Under the pieces are notes generated by a model. That model was not told the DNA's origin and made no database searches. It saw only the letters and a program-made list of their open reading frames with translations. The position numbers and the translations under genes are program-made. Positions 1 through 6,614 of a DNA stretch of 29,167 bases are shown here, piece after piece (position 1 is the stretch's first letter; the number at the start of each line of letters is the position of its first letter). The stretch is from DATJBC01 sp035515515 (lineage in GTDB: Bacteria; Actinomycetota; Acidimicrobiia; Acidimicrobiales; UBA8190): positions 1 to 29,167 of the forward strand of contig DATJBC010000236.1 in the NCBI GenBank assembly GCA_035515515.1, written 5' to 3'.

Positions 1-7
1 AGGTCTC

Positions 8-45
8 CGAGCACGGAGAGCGTCTGCGGGCGCTCTCCGTGCTCG
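8..45. repeat. Perfect 15-bp inverted repeat (stem-loop)
   Basis: Bases 8-22 are the exact reverse complement of bases 31-45, with an 8-base spacer. The stem is GC-rich and would be very stable in RNA. No T-tract follows on either strand, so it is not a classical intrinsic terminator, although GC-rich actinobacteria often terminate without one. It could end a gene lying left of the window or be an operator for the flavoprotein gene that starts near 119. Confidence 0.5.
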
Positions 46-118
46 CGCGCGTGGGCCGGGGACAGGCCACCGTCGCGGCCGGCGGCGGGCTGAGCAGGCG
101 GCCGGGGGTCCGGGGTCG

Positions 119-604
119 GTGCGCGTCCCGGTGATGATCGACAAGGTCACGACCTCCGGGGCGGGGCAGGTCCCGCACGAGGCCGCGCTGAGCCTGGTGG
201 AGTTGGGGCGCGCCGAGTGCCTGGCCCTGCTCGAGGGCGTCGGTGTGGGCAGGGTCGTGTTCAGCGCCGACTGCCTCCCGGTGGCGCTCCCGGTGAACCT
301 GGCCGTGGTGGACGACTCCGTCGTCTTCTCGACCGGCTTCGGCGGCAAGTTCGAGGCGGCCCGGCGGGGGGAGGTGCTCACCATCGAGGCCGACGAGATC
401 GACCGGATCTACCACACGGGGTGGAGCGTGCTCGTCACCGGCGTCGCCGAGGTGCTCCCCGACTCCGCCGCCCTGGGCTGGGCGGAGCCCCTCCTGACGC
501 AGTCGTGGCTCCGCCGGCCCGACGCCCGACTGGTCCGCGTGCCGGCCACGCTGGTGTCGGGGCGGCGCCTGGAGTGGACGGCGTCGGGCACGGGCGCACC
601 GTGA
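119..604 (+). CDS. PNPOx-fold flavin-binding protein (first of three)
   Basis: A 161-residue protein of the pyridoxamine 5'-phosphate oxidase-like split-barrel family, which binds FMN or F420 in the cytoplasm. Family signs are the N-terminal helix with LGRAECLALL, the strand GVGRVVFS, the segment LPVNLAVVDDSVVFST, a GGKFEAAR-like phosphate-binding region, and the late segments GWSVLVTGVAEV and LVSGRRLEW. The length suits the small stand-alone group that is usually called nitroreductase NimA-like or simply PNPOx family. The substrate cannot be told from sequence. The GTG at 119 opens the frame, but GTG 131 or ATG 134 are also possible because no clear Shine-Dalgarno sequence is present. A near homologue follows 45 bp downstream, so this looks like a tandem duplication that has diverged. 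Mycobacterial dormancy regulons contain proteins of this fold. Confidence 0.85.
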   Translation: MRVPVMIDKVTTSGAGQVPHEAALSLVELGRAECLALLEGVGVGRVVFSADCLPVALPVNLAVVDDSVVFSTGFGGKFEAARRGEVLTIEADEIDRIYHTGWSVLVTGVAEVLPDSAALGWAEPLLTQSWLRRPDARLVRVPATLVSGRRLEWTASGTGAP

Positions 605-618
605 CCACGCGCGTTGGC

Positions 619-649
619 GGGCGCATGCGCCCCCGCCGATAATGGCGCC
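619..649 (+). promoter_or_regulatory. Leaderless promoter with 14-bp palindromic operator candidate
   Basis: GGGCGCATGCGCCC at 619-632 is a perfect palindrome. GATAAT at 638-643 is a good -10 element, and the ATG of the next gene begins 6 bases after it, the spacing expected for a leaderless mRNA. The palindrome sits in the -35/spacer region, where a bound protein would be expected to block or reshape the promoter. It differs from the GGGACYTTCGGCCC boxes found elsewhere in the window. Confidence 0.5.
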
Positions 650-1126
650 ATGGACATGGACGTCCCCCGGGTGGCCGACAGGCGGGGCCCCTCGGAGCTC
701 GCCATCGTCGAGCTCTCCGAGGAGGAGTGCCTCCGGCTGCTCAAGACCCAGGACATGGGACGCCTGGCGGTCGTCGTGGGGGGAAGGCCCACCATCTTCC
801 CCGTGAATTACGCCGTGGACGAGCGGCTCGTCGTGATCCGGACCGACCCCGGTGCCAAACTCGAGCACGCGCCCCTCGGCTGGGTGGCCTTCGAGGTCGA
901 CCAGTTCGACCCGGTGTCGCTGAGCGGGTGGGACGTGGTGGTGAGCGGCGTGGCGAGGGACGTGACCGACGCCGTCGACGAGACCTCCACCCGGCTGCGG
1001 GCCGTCGAGGTCGTGCCCTGGGTGACGGGCGAGAAGGCGCACCGCCTGGCCATCTTCGACGCCACCATCACCGGCCGGCGTCTGGTCTCCGCCGGTGACG
1101 CCGACGCGCCCCCCGGGCCGTCGTGA
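650..1126 (+). CDS. PNPOx-fold flavin-binding protein (second of three)
   Basis: A 158-residue split-barrel flavoprotein, paralogous to the gene ending at 604. Shared landmarks are ELSEEECLRLL near residue 25, MGRLAVVVGGRPTIFPVNYAV, a GAKLEHA loop in the cofactor region, GWDVVVSGVARDV and ITGRRLV near the end. It probably acts as an oxidoreductase or a flavin/F420-binding protein; the substrate is unknown. The ATG at 650 is preferred because the -10 GATAAT lies 6 bases upstream, implying leaderless transcription; an upstream in-frame start near 614 would overlap that promoter. The stop overlaps the GTG of the following USP gene by four bases (GTGA), so the two are translationally coupled and probably function together. 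Confidence 0.85.
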   Translation: MDMDVPRVADRRGPSELAIVELSEEECLRLLKTQDMGRLAVVVGGRPTIFPVNYAVDERLVVIRTDPGAKLEHAPLGWVAFEVDQFDPVSLSGWDVVVSGVARDVTDAVDETSTRLRAVEVVPWVTGEKAHRLAIFDATITGRRLVSAGDADAPPGPS

Positions 1127-1572
1127 CCGGGGCGGGCACATCACGGCCCACGGTCGTGGTCGGCGTGGACGGGTCCGACTCGTCGCGCCAGGCGCTGCGC
1201 TGGGGCCTGCAGCAGGCGGCCCTCACGGGTGGCGCGCTGCGGGTGGTGACGTGCTGGGACTACCCCGTCAGCTACGGGTGGACACCCCCCAACCTGAGCG
1301 ACTTCGACCCCGAGCCGGACGTGCGCCGCGTCCTCGACGACCTCGTCGCCGACGAGGTCCCCGCCGGCTCCCCGGTGGAGGTCGAGCGCGTGGTGCTGCG
1401 GGGTCACCCGGCGCAGTGCCTGGTGGACGAGGCCGCCGGCGCGGCCCTGCTCGTGGTGGGGACGCGCGGCCACGGGGGCTTCACGGGGCTCCTCCTCGGC
1501 TCGGTGGGCGAGTACTGCGTCACCCACGCACCCTGCCCGGTGGTGGTGGTGCGGGGGGAGGCGGGGCCCTAG
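1123..1572 (+). CDS. Universal stress protein, single domain, ATP-binding type
   Basis: A 149-residue UspA-family protein. The N-terminal strand VVVGVDGSDSS (residues 11-21) and the nucleotide motif G113-x2-G116-x9-G126-S127 (GTRGHGG to GSVGEYC) mark the ATP-binding subgroup. The domain is complete and of usual length. USPs of this type adjust growth and survival under hypoxia or energy stress through ATP binding; the partner is not known. The GTG start overlaps the upstream flavoprotein stop, so both are read from one mRNA. It converges on the AhpD-like gene 75 bp away. Confidence 0.9.
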   Translation: MTGAGTSRPTVVVGVDGSDSSRQALRWGLQQAALTGGALRVVTCWDYPVSYGWTPPNLSDFDPEPDVRRVLDDLVADEVPAGSPVEVERVVLRGHPAQCLVDEAAGAALLVVGTRGHGGFTGLLLGSVGEYCVTHAPCPVVVVRGEAGP

Positions 1573-1590
1573 CCCCCGGGGCGCCGGCGG

Positions 1591-1604
1591 CCCGCTCCGG
1601 CGGG
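1591..1604. terminator. Short GC hairpin between convergent genes
   Basis: CCCGC (1591-1595) pairs with GCGGG (1600-1604) around a four-base loop, in the 75-bp gap between the convergent USP and AhpD-like genes. There is no U-tract. Its position suggests a bidirectional terminator, but such short GC hairpins are frequent by chance at this base composition. Confidence 0.25.
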
Positions 1605-1647
1605 TGGCGGCCGGGCCCTCAGGCCGCAGGCGCACCACCTCGCCACG

Positions 1648-2073
1648 TCACGGCGTGGCCACCGCCACCTCGTGGCCGTGGGACACGGGCTGGCTCGACT
1701 CCTCCGGGCGCGCCCGCGGCCCGGGAGCCGGCTGGGCGTCGCGGAACTCCTGAAATGCCGCGAAGGCCCGTGGGCCGTAGGTCGTCGCCGGCCCGCCGTC
1801 CATGAGCAGGGCCACCGACAGCGCCTCGGCCACCTCCGCGCTGGTGGCCCCCCGACGGGCGGCGGCCTTGGCGTGGTAGGCGATGCAGCCGTCGCAGCGC
1901 TTGACGACGGCCACCACGAGAGCCATGAGCTCCTTGACCCTGGCGTCGAGGACCCCGTCCTTCATGGCCTCGTCGTGCAGCGTGGCGAAGCCGGCCCAGG
2001 CCTCGGGCGCGGCACGGCGCAGCAACCGGGTCGGCTCGCGGAGCTCGGCGATGACCTGCTCGCTCCTGCCCAT
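1648..2073 (-). CDS. AhpD-like / carboxymuconolactone decarboxylase family peroxidase
   Basis: A 141-residue all-helical protein of the AhpD-like superfamily. The redox centre is C60-D-G-C63-I-A-Y-H67, the CxxCxxxH motif of AhpD-type alkylhydroperoxidases, preceded by the usual glutamate helix VKELMALVVAVVKR. Members reduce peroxides or act as disulfide exchange proteins in the cytoplasm. The ATG at 2073 is supported by an AGGAGG-type Shine-Dalgarno sequence about 5 bases upstream. A DosR-like box and a -10 candidate lie upstream at 2122-2165, inside the end of the neighbouring Cys-rich gene. The C-terminal 25 residues are a low-complexity tail outside the family core. Confidence 0.88.
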   Translation of the reverse strand: MGRSEQVIAELREPTRLLRRAAPEAWAGFATLHDEAMKDGVLDARVKELMALVVAVVKRCDGCIAYHAKAAARRGATSAEVAEALSVALLMDGGPATTYGPRAFAAFQEFRDAQPAPGPRARPEESSQPVSHGHEVAVATP

Positions 2074-2099
2074 GTGGCACCTCCTCGGGGGGAGGCGGC

Positions 2100-2321
2100 T
2101 CACACCTCCCCTTCACGTGCCACGGTATGACGCTTGCCCGGGCGGCTCCCAGAGTCGAAGGTCCCCCGGTCAGCCGCCGTGGCGCCCGCCCGCGCCAGCG
2201 CCTCGCGGCAGCGCCCGCCACAGTCGGTGGATCCGCAATCGAGGCAGTAGGCGAACGGCCCGTGGCGACCGCAGGCCACGCCCTGCACCTCCGGAGCGCC
2301 GCCGCGGGCCTCGAGTCCCAC
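2100..2321 (-). CDS. Small Cys-rich, zinc-binding-like protein, function unknown
   Basis: A 73-residue protein read from GTG 2321. C17, H20, C26, C29, C34 and C38 are spaced CxxH...CxxC...CxxxC within CGRHGPFAYCLDCGSTDCGG, the look of a metal-binding knuckle. GC at third codon positions is very high throughout, supporting real coding. GTG 2321 lies 6 bases after a -10 candidate (TTCACT, 2333-2328) that is 24 bp from a perfect DosR-like box, which favours a leaderless start here. A TTG at 2357 would give 85 residues but touches the box. No family is recognised and the function is unknown. Confidence 0.6.
   Translation of the reverse strand: MGLEARGGAPEVQGVACGRHGPFAYCLDCGSTDCGGRCREALARAGATAADRGTFDSGSRPGKRHTVAREGEV
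2122..2165 (-). promoter_or_regulatory. DosR-like box and -10 for the AhpD-like gene (weak box)
   Basis: GAGTCGAAGGTCCC at 2152-2165 matches the best box of this window (GGGCCGAAGGTCCC) at 12 of 14 positions, with one half-site degenerate. Twenty-four bases further on the minus strand, TACCGT (2127-2122) is a -10 candidate. The implied transcript starts near 2115 and leaves about 40 bases of leader carrying the Shine-Dalgarno of the gene starting at 2073. The box lies within the coding end of the small Cys-rich gene. Confidence 0.45.
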
Positions 2322-2327
2322 ATGGAG

Positions 2328-2371
2328 AGTGAAACGGCCCGGCTCCGCCTCGAACAAGGGCCGAAGGTCCC
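2328..2371 (-). promoter_or_regulatory. DosR-like box and -10 for the Cys-rich gene
   Basis: GGGCCGAAGGTCCC at 2358-2371 sits inside the larger near-palindrome AAGGGCCGAAGGTCCCTT (2356-2373), with one mismatched pair. It resembles the mycobacterial DosR site TTSGGGACTWWAGTCCCSAA. On the minus strand TTCACT (2333-2328) lies 24 bases from the box and 6 bases before the GTG at 2321. The box is also about 130 bp upstream of the GAPDH start on the plus strand and could act there too, but no convincing plus-strand -10 was seen at the usual distance. Confidence 0.6.
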
Positions 2372-2501
2372 TTTGCCCCAGTGACTTTCTCCTCTGGCCC
2401 GCCCCGGTGGCATCGAGGACGCTGGGTTGTGAGCCGACGCCCCGGTGGGCATCGGAGCGGCGGCGGCGGTGGACGTCGAAGCGCGGGAGGCAGGAGGGTC
2501 G

Positions 2502-3515
2502 ATGACGGTTCGGGTGGCCATCAACGGGTTCGGCCGGACGGGCCGGGCGACCGTGCGTGCGGCGCTGGGGTCGTCCCGGGGCGTCGAGGTCGTGGCCGTC
2601 AACGACCTCGGGACGGTCGACGCGCTGGCCCGGCTGCTGGCGCGCGACTCGGTTCACGGCGCGCTGGGCGCCCGGGTGACGGTGGACGACGACGTGGTCA
2701 GCGTCGGGCACCACCGGATGCGGTTCCTGTCGGTCCCCGAGGTCACCGAGCTCCCCTGGAAGGAGCTGGAGGTCGACGTCGTCATCGAGTCCACGGGGCA
2801 CCACGCGAGCCGCGACCAGGCTGCCGGGCACCTGGCCGCCGGCGCCCGCAGGGTCATCGTGTCGGCGCCGGTGAAGGACGCCGACGCCACGCTCGTCCTC
2901 GGGGTCAACGACGACTCCTACGATCCCCGGCACCACTACGTCGTCTCCAACGCGTCGTGCACGACGAACTGCCTGGCCGTCATGGCCAAGGTCCTCGACG
3001 ACGTGGCCGGCATCGAGGAGGGCCTCATGTCGACGGTCCATGCCTACACAGGAGACCAGCGCCTCGTCGATTCCCTGCACAAGGACCCCCGGCGCAGCCG
3101 GGCGGCGGGCGTCAACATCGTGCCCACGACGACGGGCGCCGCCCGGGCCACCGGCCTCGTGCTCCCCTCGGTGGAGGGCCACCTCGACGGGCTGGCGCTG
3201 CGCGTCCCCGTGCCCGACGGGTCGCTCACCGATCTCGTCGCCCTGGTGCGGGCCCCGGTGGCCGTGCCCGACGTCAACGCCGCCTACGAGCAGGCGGCCG
3301 CCCGGGGGCCGCTGGCCGGCGTGCTCGAGTACCTCGACGAGCCGCTCGTCTCCAGCGACATCCTGGGATCGACGGCGTCCTGTGTCTTCGACCCCGGGCT
3401 GACCATGGTGCGCGGCCGTCTCGTGAAGGTCATGGGTTGGTACGACAACGAGACCGGGTACTCCAACCGCCTCGTCGACCTCGCCGCCAAGATCGGCTCC
3501 GAGGAACCGCGGTAG
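2502..3515 (+). CDS. gap: Glyceraldehyde-3-phosphate dehydrogenase, type I
   Basis: A 337-residue NAD-dependent GAPDH that converts glyceraldehyde 3-phosphate to 1,3-bisphosphoglycerate in central glycolysis. The Rossmann motif NGFGRTGR is at residues 8-15, and the dinucleotide-selective ND at 34-35 favours NAD. The catalytic motif SNASCTTNC puts the nucleophile at C153, with H180 in STVHAYTGDQ as general base. The sugar-phosphate loop and the C-terminal WYDNETGYSNR signature are intact. ATG 2502 is preferred over an upstream in-frame GTG (2445) because GGAGG lies 6 to 10 bases before it. The CBS-USP gene begins 6 bp after the stop, so the two form an operon. This may be a condition-specific paralogue rather than the housekeeping gap, since no pgk or tpi follows. 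Confidence 0.93.
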   Translation: MTVRVAINGFGRTGRATVRAALGSSRGVEVVAVNDLGTVDALARLLARDSVHGALGARVTVDDDVVSVGHHRMRFLSVPEVTELPWKELEVDVVIESTGHHASRDQAAGHLAAGARRVIVSAPVKDADATLVLGVNDDSYDPRHHYVVSNASCTTNCLAVMAKVLDDVAGIEEGLMSTVHAYTGDQRLVDSLHKDPRRSRAAGVNIVPTTTGAARATGLVLPSVEGHLDGLALRVPVPDGSLTDLVALVRAPVAVPDVNAAYEQAAARGPLAGVLEYLDEPLVSSDILGSTASCVFDPGLTMVRGRLVKVMGWYDNETGYSNRLVDLAAKIGSEEPR

Positions 3516-3521
3516 CGCACG

Positions 3522-4370
3522 ATGTCGGGACTGACGCTCGCCGAGCTCCGTCTGGACCCGCCGACGCGGGTGCCCGAGCACACGACGCTGCGGGCGGTGG
3601 CCGCCATGATGGGCGGCAACGACGTGTCCTGTGTGGTGGTGGGGACCGGGTGCGCCCTCGTGACCGAGCACGACCTGGCCGCCGCGCTGGCCTCGGGCGT
3701 CGACGGGGAGGCGCCCGTGACCAGGATCGCCACGCGTGCCCCCGTGTGGGCCACGTCGTCGACGACGGTGGTCGACGCCGTGCGGACCATGGTGGGGCGC
3801 GGCATCCGTCACCTGCTGGTCCTCAGCCCCCAGGGGGACGTCCTCGGTGTGCTGCCCCTGGCGGCGGCGACGGGCGCCCTGCTGGCGGGGCCGGCCGGGG
3901 GGGCGGGGCCGGCCGGGGGCGGGCCCGGGGAGCACCCCCCTTCCCCCGTCAAGCGCATCGCCGTCGGGTTCGACGGCTCGCCCGACGCCGAGGCGGCCCT
4001 GCGGTGGGCGGCCCGGCTCGCCCGTGCCCTCGACGGCGAGGTCGTGGTGGTCCACGCCGTGGGCATCCTGGAGTACGCCTCGAACCAGGGCCTGGTGCCC
4101 GGCCTGGAGGACGCCGCCCGGCGCATCGCCGCCGAGGAGGGGCTGGCGAACACCTCGCTCAGCTTCCGGGTGGACCACGGCGAGCCCTGCTCGGTCCTGT
4201 CGCGTGCCGAGTCGGACCCCGTGCAGGCGGACCTCCTGGTCGTGGGCACCCGGGGCAAGGGCGCCCACCACGGTGTGCCCCTGGGGAGCACGAGCCACGG
4301 GCTCGAGGACCGCGTGACGGTCCCGCTCCTGATCGTGTCGCGCCCCGCTACGGCGCCCGCCTCCGCCTGA
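3522..4370 (+). CDS. CBS-pair / universal stress protein fusion
   Basis: A 282-residue protein joining two adenylate-binding modules. Residues 5-120 form a CBS pair: the first motif reads VPEHTTLRAVAAMM...CVVV...LVTEHDLA and the second ATSSTTVVDAVRTMVGRGIRHLLVL...VLGVLPL. A Gly/Pro/Ala linker (about 121-142) leads to a UspA domain (144-275) with VGFDGSPDAEAAL and the complete ATP motif G242-x2-G245-x9-G255-S256. CBS pairs sense AMP/ATP or similar ligands, so the fusion is likely a cytoplasmic energy-state sensor. In Mycobacterium tuberculosis the CBS protein Rv2626c and separate USPs belong to the same dormancy regulon; here they are one chain. The start is 6 bp after the GAPDH stop, without a Shine-Dalgarno sequence of its own, suggesting coupled translation. 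Confidence 0.88.
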   Translation: MSGLTLAELRLDPPTRVPEHTTLRAVAAMMGGNDVSCVVVGTGCALVTEHDLAAALASGVDGEAPVTRIATRAPVWATSSTTVVDAVRTMVGRGIRHLLVLSPQGDVLGVLPLAAATGALLAGPAGGAGPAGGGPGEHPPSPVKRIAVGFDGSPDAEAALRWAARLARALDGEVVVVHAVGILEYASNQGLVPGLEDAARRIAAEEGLANTSLSFRVDHGEPCSVLSRAESDPVQADLLVVGTRGKGAHHGVPLGSTSHGLEDRVTVPLLIVSRPATAPASA

Positions 4371-4420
4371 GGGGGTTAGGACTTTCGGCACTAGGACCCC
4401 CAGGGCGTGCTCCGTACCCT
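4371..4420 (+). promoter_or_regulatory. DosR-like box and -10 upstream of small zinc-ribbon gene
   Basis: AGGACTTTCGGCAC at 4378-4391 is a recognisable but imperfect box, followed at once by a second partial copy (GGCACTAGGACCCC). TACCCT at 4415-4420 is a -10 candidate 23 bases after the first box; the transcript would start near 4427, giving a short leader with GGGAGGA before the ATG at 4446. The box is framed by GGGGGT (4371-4376) and ACCCCC (4396-4401), which could pair in RNA and terminate the upstream CBS-USP transcript. Confidence 0.5.
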
Positions 4421-4445
4421 TGTCTCAGACAGGGAGGAGAGCGCC

Positions 4446-4691
4446 ATGACAGTCGCCCTCGAGAACGACGTGATCGGCGGGGAGCTGCTCGGGGCCCACA
4501 TCGTGCCGATCCGGTCGTACGCAGCCGACCGGGTGTGCGCGCAGGAAGGGTGCACCACCCGGCTGTCGGTGTACAACGGCAGCGACCGGTGCGCCGCCCA
4601 CGACTTCCACGTCGAGGCCGTGCGCGGCATGCCGCACCACGGCACGACCGGCGGTGTCCGGCACCACCATGGGGTCGGCAAGGTCGCCTGA
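4446..4691 (+). CDS. Small zinc-ribbon-like protein, function unknown
   Basis: An 81-residue protein with C31-x4-C36-x12-C49-x2-H52 (CAQEGCTTRLSVYNGSDRCAAH region), the arrangement of a small metal-binding ribbon, followed by a His-rich tail (HH at 64-65, HHH at 73-75). Short actinobacterial proteins with a GC-T-LS-YN-C-H pattern occur near stress and regulatory genes, but no function is known to me. The ATG has GGGAGGA about 7 bases upstream. It is the first gene behind a DosR-like box and heads a close-packed run with a 25-residue ORF and an ABC exporter. A role as metal- or redox-responsive accessory factor is inference. Confidence 0.75.
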   Translation: MTVALENDVIGGELLGAHIVPIRSYAADRVCAQEGCTTRLSVYNGSDRCAAHDFHVEAVRGMPHHGTTGGVRHHHGVGKVA

Positions 4692-4695
4692 GCCG

Positions 4696-4773
4696 ATGAC
4701 CGGGGCCGGCGACATCGCGGACGCGCTGGGCCGAGCAGCCTGCCCGTCACCGGTCGGCGAGGTGGTGTCGTGA
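4696..4773 (+). CDS. 25-residue ORF coupled to the ABC permease
   Basis: ATG 4696 opens four bases after the previous stop and encodes MTGAGDIADALGRAACPSPV plus five residues. Its TGA overlaps the GTG of the permease by four bases (GTGA). Third codon positions are almost all G or C, as in the neighbouring genes. The gap-free packing suggests that it is translated, perhaps mainly to carry ribosomes into the permease start. No family or function is recognised. Confidence 0.4.
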   Translation: MTGAGDIADALGRAACPSPVGEVVS

Positions 4774-5888
4774 GCTTCTTGCTGCTGATCCTCCACAACG
4801 TGTGGTCCCGCAAGGCCCGGTCACTGGGCTCCACCGCGGCCGTCGCCGTGGCGGTCATGACCGTGGTCACGCTGGCCGTCACGAGCAGCGGGCTCGAGCA
4901 GTCCGCCGCCTCTGTCATCTCGCTGGCGAAGGCGGACTTCACCGTGGCGCAGAAGGGCGCGCCCGACCTCCTGCAGAGCACGATCGACGCGCACGAGCTG
5001 ACCCGTCTCCGCAGCACCCCGGGGGTGGCGCGGGTCGTGGGGGTGCTGGTCGAGATCGAGCACATCAACGCCGACAACCCGGCGTTCATCGAGATCGGCA
5101 TCAACCCCGGCGACCTGCCGGCGTTCGGCGTGCGGATCGTGGCGGGCAGGGCCTACGCCCCGACGGCGGCGCACGAGGTGATGCTGGGCTGGCGGGCGGC
5201 GGACAACCTCGGCCTGCGCGTCGGGGACCGGTTCCACGCCGATGGCTCGTGGAACACGGTGGTGGGCCTCTACTCCACGGGCAACACCTTCGGTGACGCC
5301 GGGGCGATGTTCCCGCTTCCCACCATCCAGGGCTACAACCGAGTGGCGGGGATCATCACCCTCGCCTTCGTGAAGGTCGCCCCCGGTGCGTCCCCCTCCG
5401 TCGTGGCCCATCGGATCGACTACGGACAGCCCGAGCTGACGACCATCCGCACCGCGTCACAGTTCGGGCGGGCGGACAGGGACCTCCTGTACCTGCAGGC
5501 GGCCGTGAACGGCAGCACCGTGCTCGCCATCCTCATCGGGGCCGTCATCGTCGGCAACACCATGCTGCTGTCGTTGTTCGAGCGGACGCGTGAGTTCGGC
5601 CTGCTGCGGGCCGTGGGGTGGACACGGCGCCGCACCATCGGCATGCTCCTGTCGGAGAGCCTGCTGCTCTCGCTGCTCGGCGCGATCGTGGGTGTGGCGC
5701 TGTCCTTCGCGGTCGCCGCCGGGCTCTCCGCGCTGCCCGCCCTGCGGGGGCTGCTCCACCCGAACTTCACCGAGGCGGCGTTCTGGCGGGCGCTGTACAC
5801 CGCGCTGGGCATGACCCTGCTGGGCGCCCTCTACCCCACGGCCCGGGCGGCCGTCCTCTCTCCGATCAAGGCGCTCAGCTATGAGTGA
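4770..5888 (+). CDS. FtsX/MacB-family ABC transporter permease
   Basis: A 372-residue permease of the FtsX/MacB/LolC type. A first transmembrane helix near residues 15-37 is followed by a long extracytoplasmic domain (about 40-240, MacB periplasmic-core-like). Three C-terminal helices follow, around 245-270, 290-325 and 340-362. The conserved cytoplasmic segment FERTREFGLLRAVGWTRRR after the second helix is typical and contacts the ATPase. This family extrudes peptides, lipoproteins or lipids, or transmits mechanical signals; the substrate is unknown. The GTG start overlaps the 25-residue ORF by four bases, and the end overlaps the ATPase gene by eight bases. Confidence 0.9.
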   Translation: MSFLLLILHNVWSRKARSLGSTAAVAVAVMTVVTLAVTSSGLEQSAASVISLAKADFTVAQKGAPDLLQSTIDAHELTRLRSTPGVARVVGVLVEIEHINADNPAFIEIGINPGDLPAFGVRIVAGRAYAPTAAHEVMLGWRAADNLGLRVGDRFHADGSWNTVVGLYSTGNTFGDAGAMFPLPTIQGYNRVAGIITLAFVKVAPGASPSVVAHRIDYGQPELTTIRTASQFGRADRDLLYLQAAVNGSTVLAILIGAVIVGNTMLLSLFERTREFGLLRAVGWTRRRTIGMLLSESLLLSLLGAIVGVALSFAVAAGLSALPALRGLLHPNFTEAAFWRALYTALGMTLLGALYPTARAAVLSPIKALSYE

Positions 5889-6567
5889 GGCGGCGCGGCC
5901 CCTGGCGGTGGAGGTGCGGGGGCTGACTCGCATCTACCCGGGGAACGTGTCGGCCCTGGCCGGCGTGGACCTGACCGTCGAGTACAACGAGATGATCGCC
6001 ATCACGGGCCCCTCGGGGTGCGGCAAGTCCACGTTGCTCCATCTGCTGGCCGCCATCGACGAGCCCACCAGCGGGTCGGCGTTCGTCGCGGGCCAGGACC
6101 TCGCCCACCTCCGCGACCCGAGCCGCTTCCGGCGCTGCGAGGTGGGGCTCGTGTTCCAGTTCCACAACCTGCTCCCGCAGCTGAGCGCGCTCGCCAACGT
6201 CGAGCTCCCCATGTTCGGGACGGCCACCACCCGGGCCCAGCGCCACGCCCGGGCCCGGGACCTCCTGGCCGAGGTGGGCCTGGCGGGCCGCGAGCACCGC
6301 CGGCCCACCGAGCTGTCGGGAGGGGAGCGCCAGCGGGTGGCGATCGCCCGGGCCCTGGCCAACGACCCCAAGGTCCTGTTGGCGGACGAGCCGACCGGGA
6401 GCCTCGACTCGGCGTCGACCGAGCGCTTCCTCGAGCTGCTCGAGGAGCTCGGGGCCAAGGGCACCACCATCGTCATGGTCACCCACGCCCCCGAGGTGGC
6501 GGCCCACGCCCATCGGATGGTCGAGATGCGCGACGGCATCGTGGTGGGGGACAGAGTCTCGGCCTGA
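5881..6567 (+). CDS. ABC transporter ATP-binding protein, LolD/MacB type
   Basis: A 228-residue nucleotide-binding subunit. It has Walker A GPSGCGKST near residue 43, a Q-loop in VFQFHNLLPQLSALANVELPM, the signature LSGGERQR, Walker B VLLADEPTGSLD and the switch histidine in MVTHAPEVA. The FHNLLPQLSALANVE segment and DEPTGSLD are characteristic of the LolD/FtsE/MacB group. It pairs with the permease whose last eight bases it overlaps, forming a half-size exporter likely to work as a dimer of each subunit. The stop codon lies in the first copy of a 7-bp tandem repeat. Confidence 0.92.
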   Translation: MSEAARPLAVEVRGLTRIYPGNVSALAGVDLTVEYNEMIAITGPSGCGKSTLLHLLAAIDEPTSGSAFVAGQDLAHLRDPSRFRRCEVGLVFQFHNLLPQLSALANVELPMFGTATTRAQRHARARDLLAEVGLAGREHRRPTELSGGERQRVAIARALANDPKVLLADEPTGSLDSASTERFLELLEELGAKGTTIVMVTHAPEVAAHAHRMVEMRDGIVVGDRVSA

Positions 6568-6597
6568 CGCCTGACGCCTGACGCCTGACGCCTGACG
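6563..6597. repeat. Five tandem copies of CCTGACG
   Basis: The heptamer CCTGACG is repeated five times without interruption at the end of the ABC ATPase gene. The first copy supplies the TGA stop. Because 7 is not a multiple of 3, successive copies put TGA in all three plus frames. It probably arose by strand slippage. Confidence 0.95.
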
Positions 6598-6614
6598 ACG
6601 GGCGCGAGGCGGGC

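Noticed and set aside
53..71. GGGCCGGGGACAGGCCACC as a further DosR-like box before the first PNPOx gene
   Set aside because: Half-sites match but symmetry and spacing do not fit, and no -10 candidate was found at the expected distance.
600..613. GTGACCACGCGCGT as a box before the second PNPOx gene
   Set aside because: Only about half of the positions match the box although the spacing to GATAAT is suitable.
2100..4391. A 763-codon open frame on the minus strand opposite GAPDH and CBS-USP
   Set aside because: His/Arg/Gly-rich low-complexity translation, antisense to clear genes; an artefact of high GC3. Only its last 73 codons, with a Cys-rich pattern, were kept.
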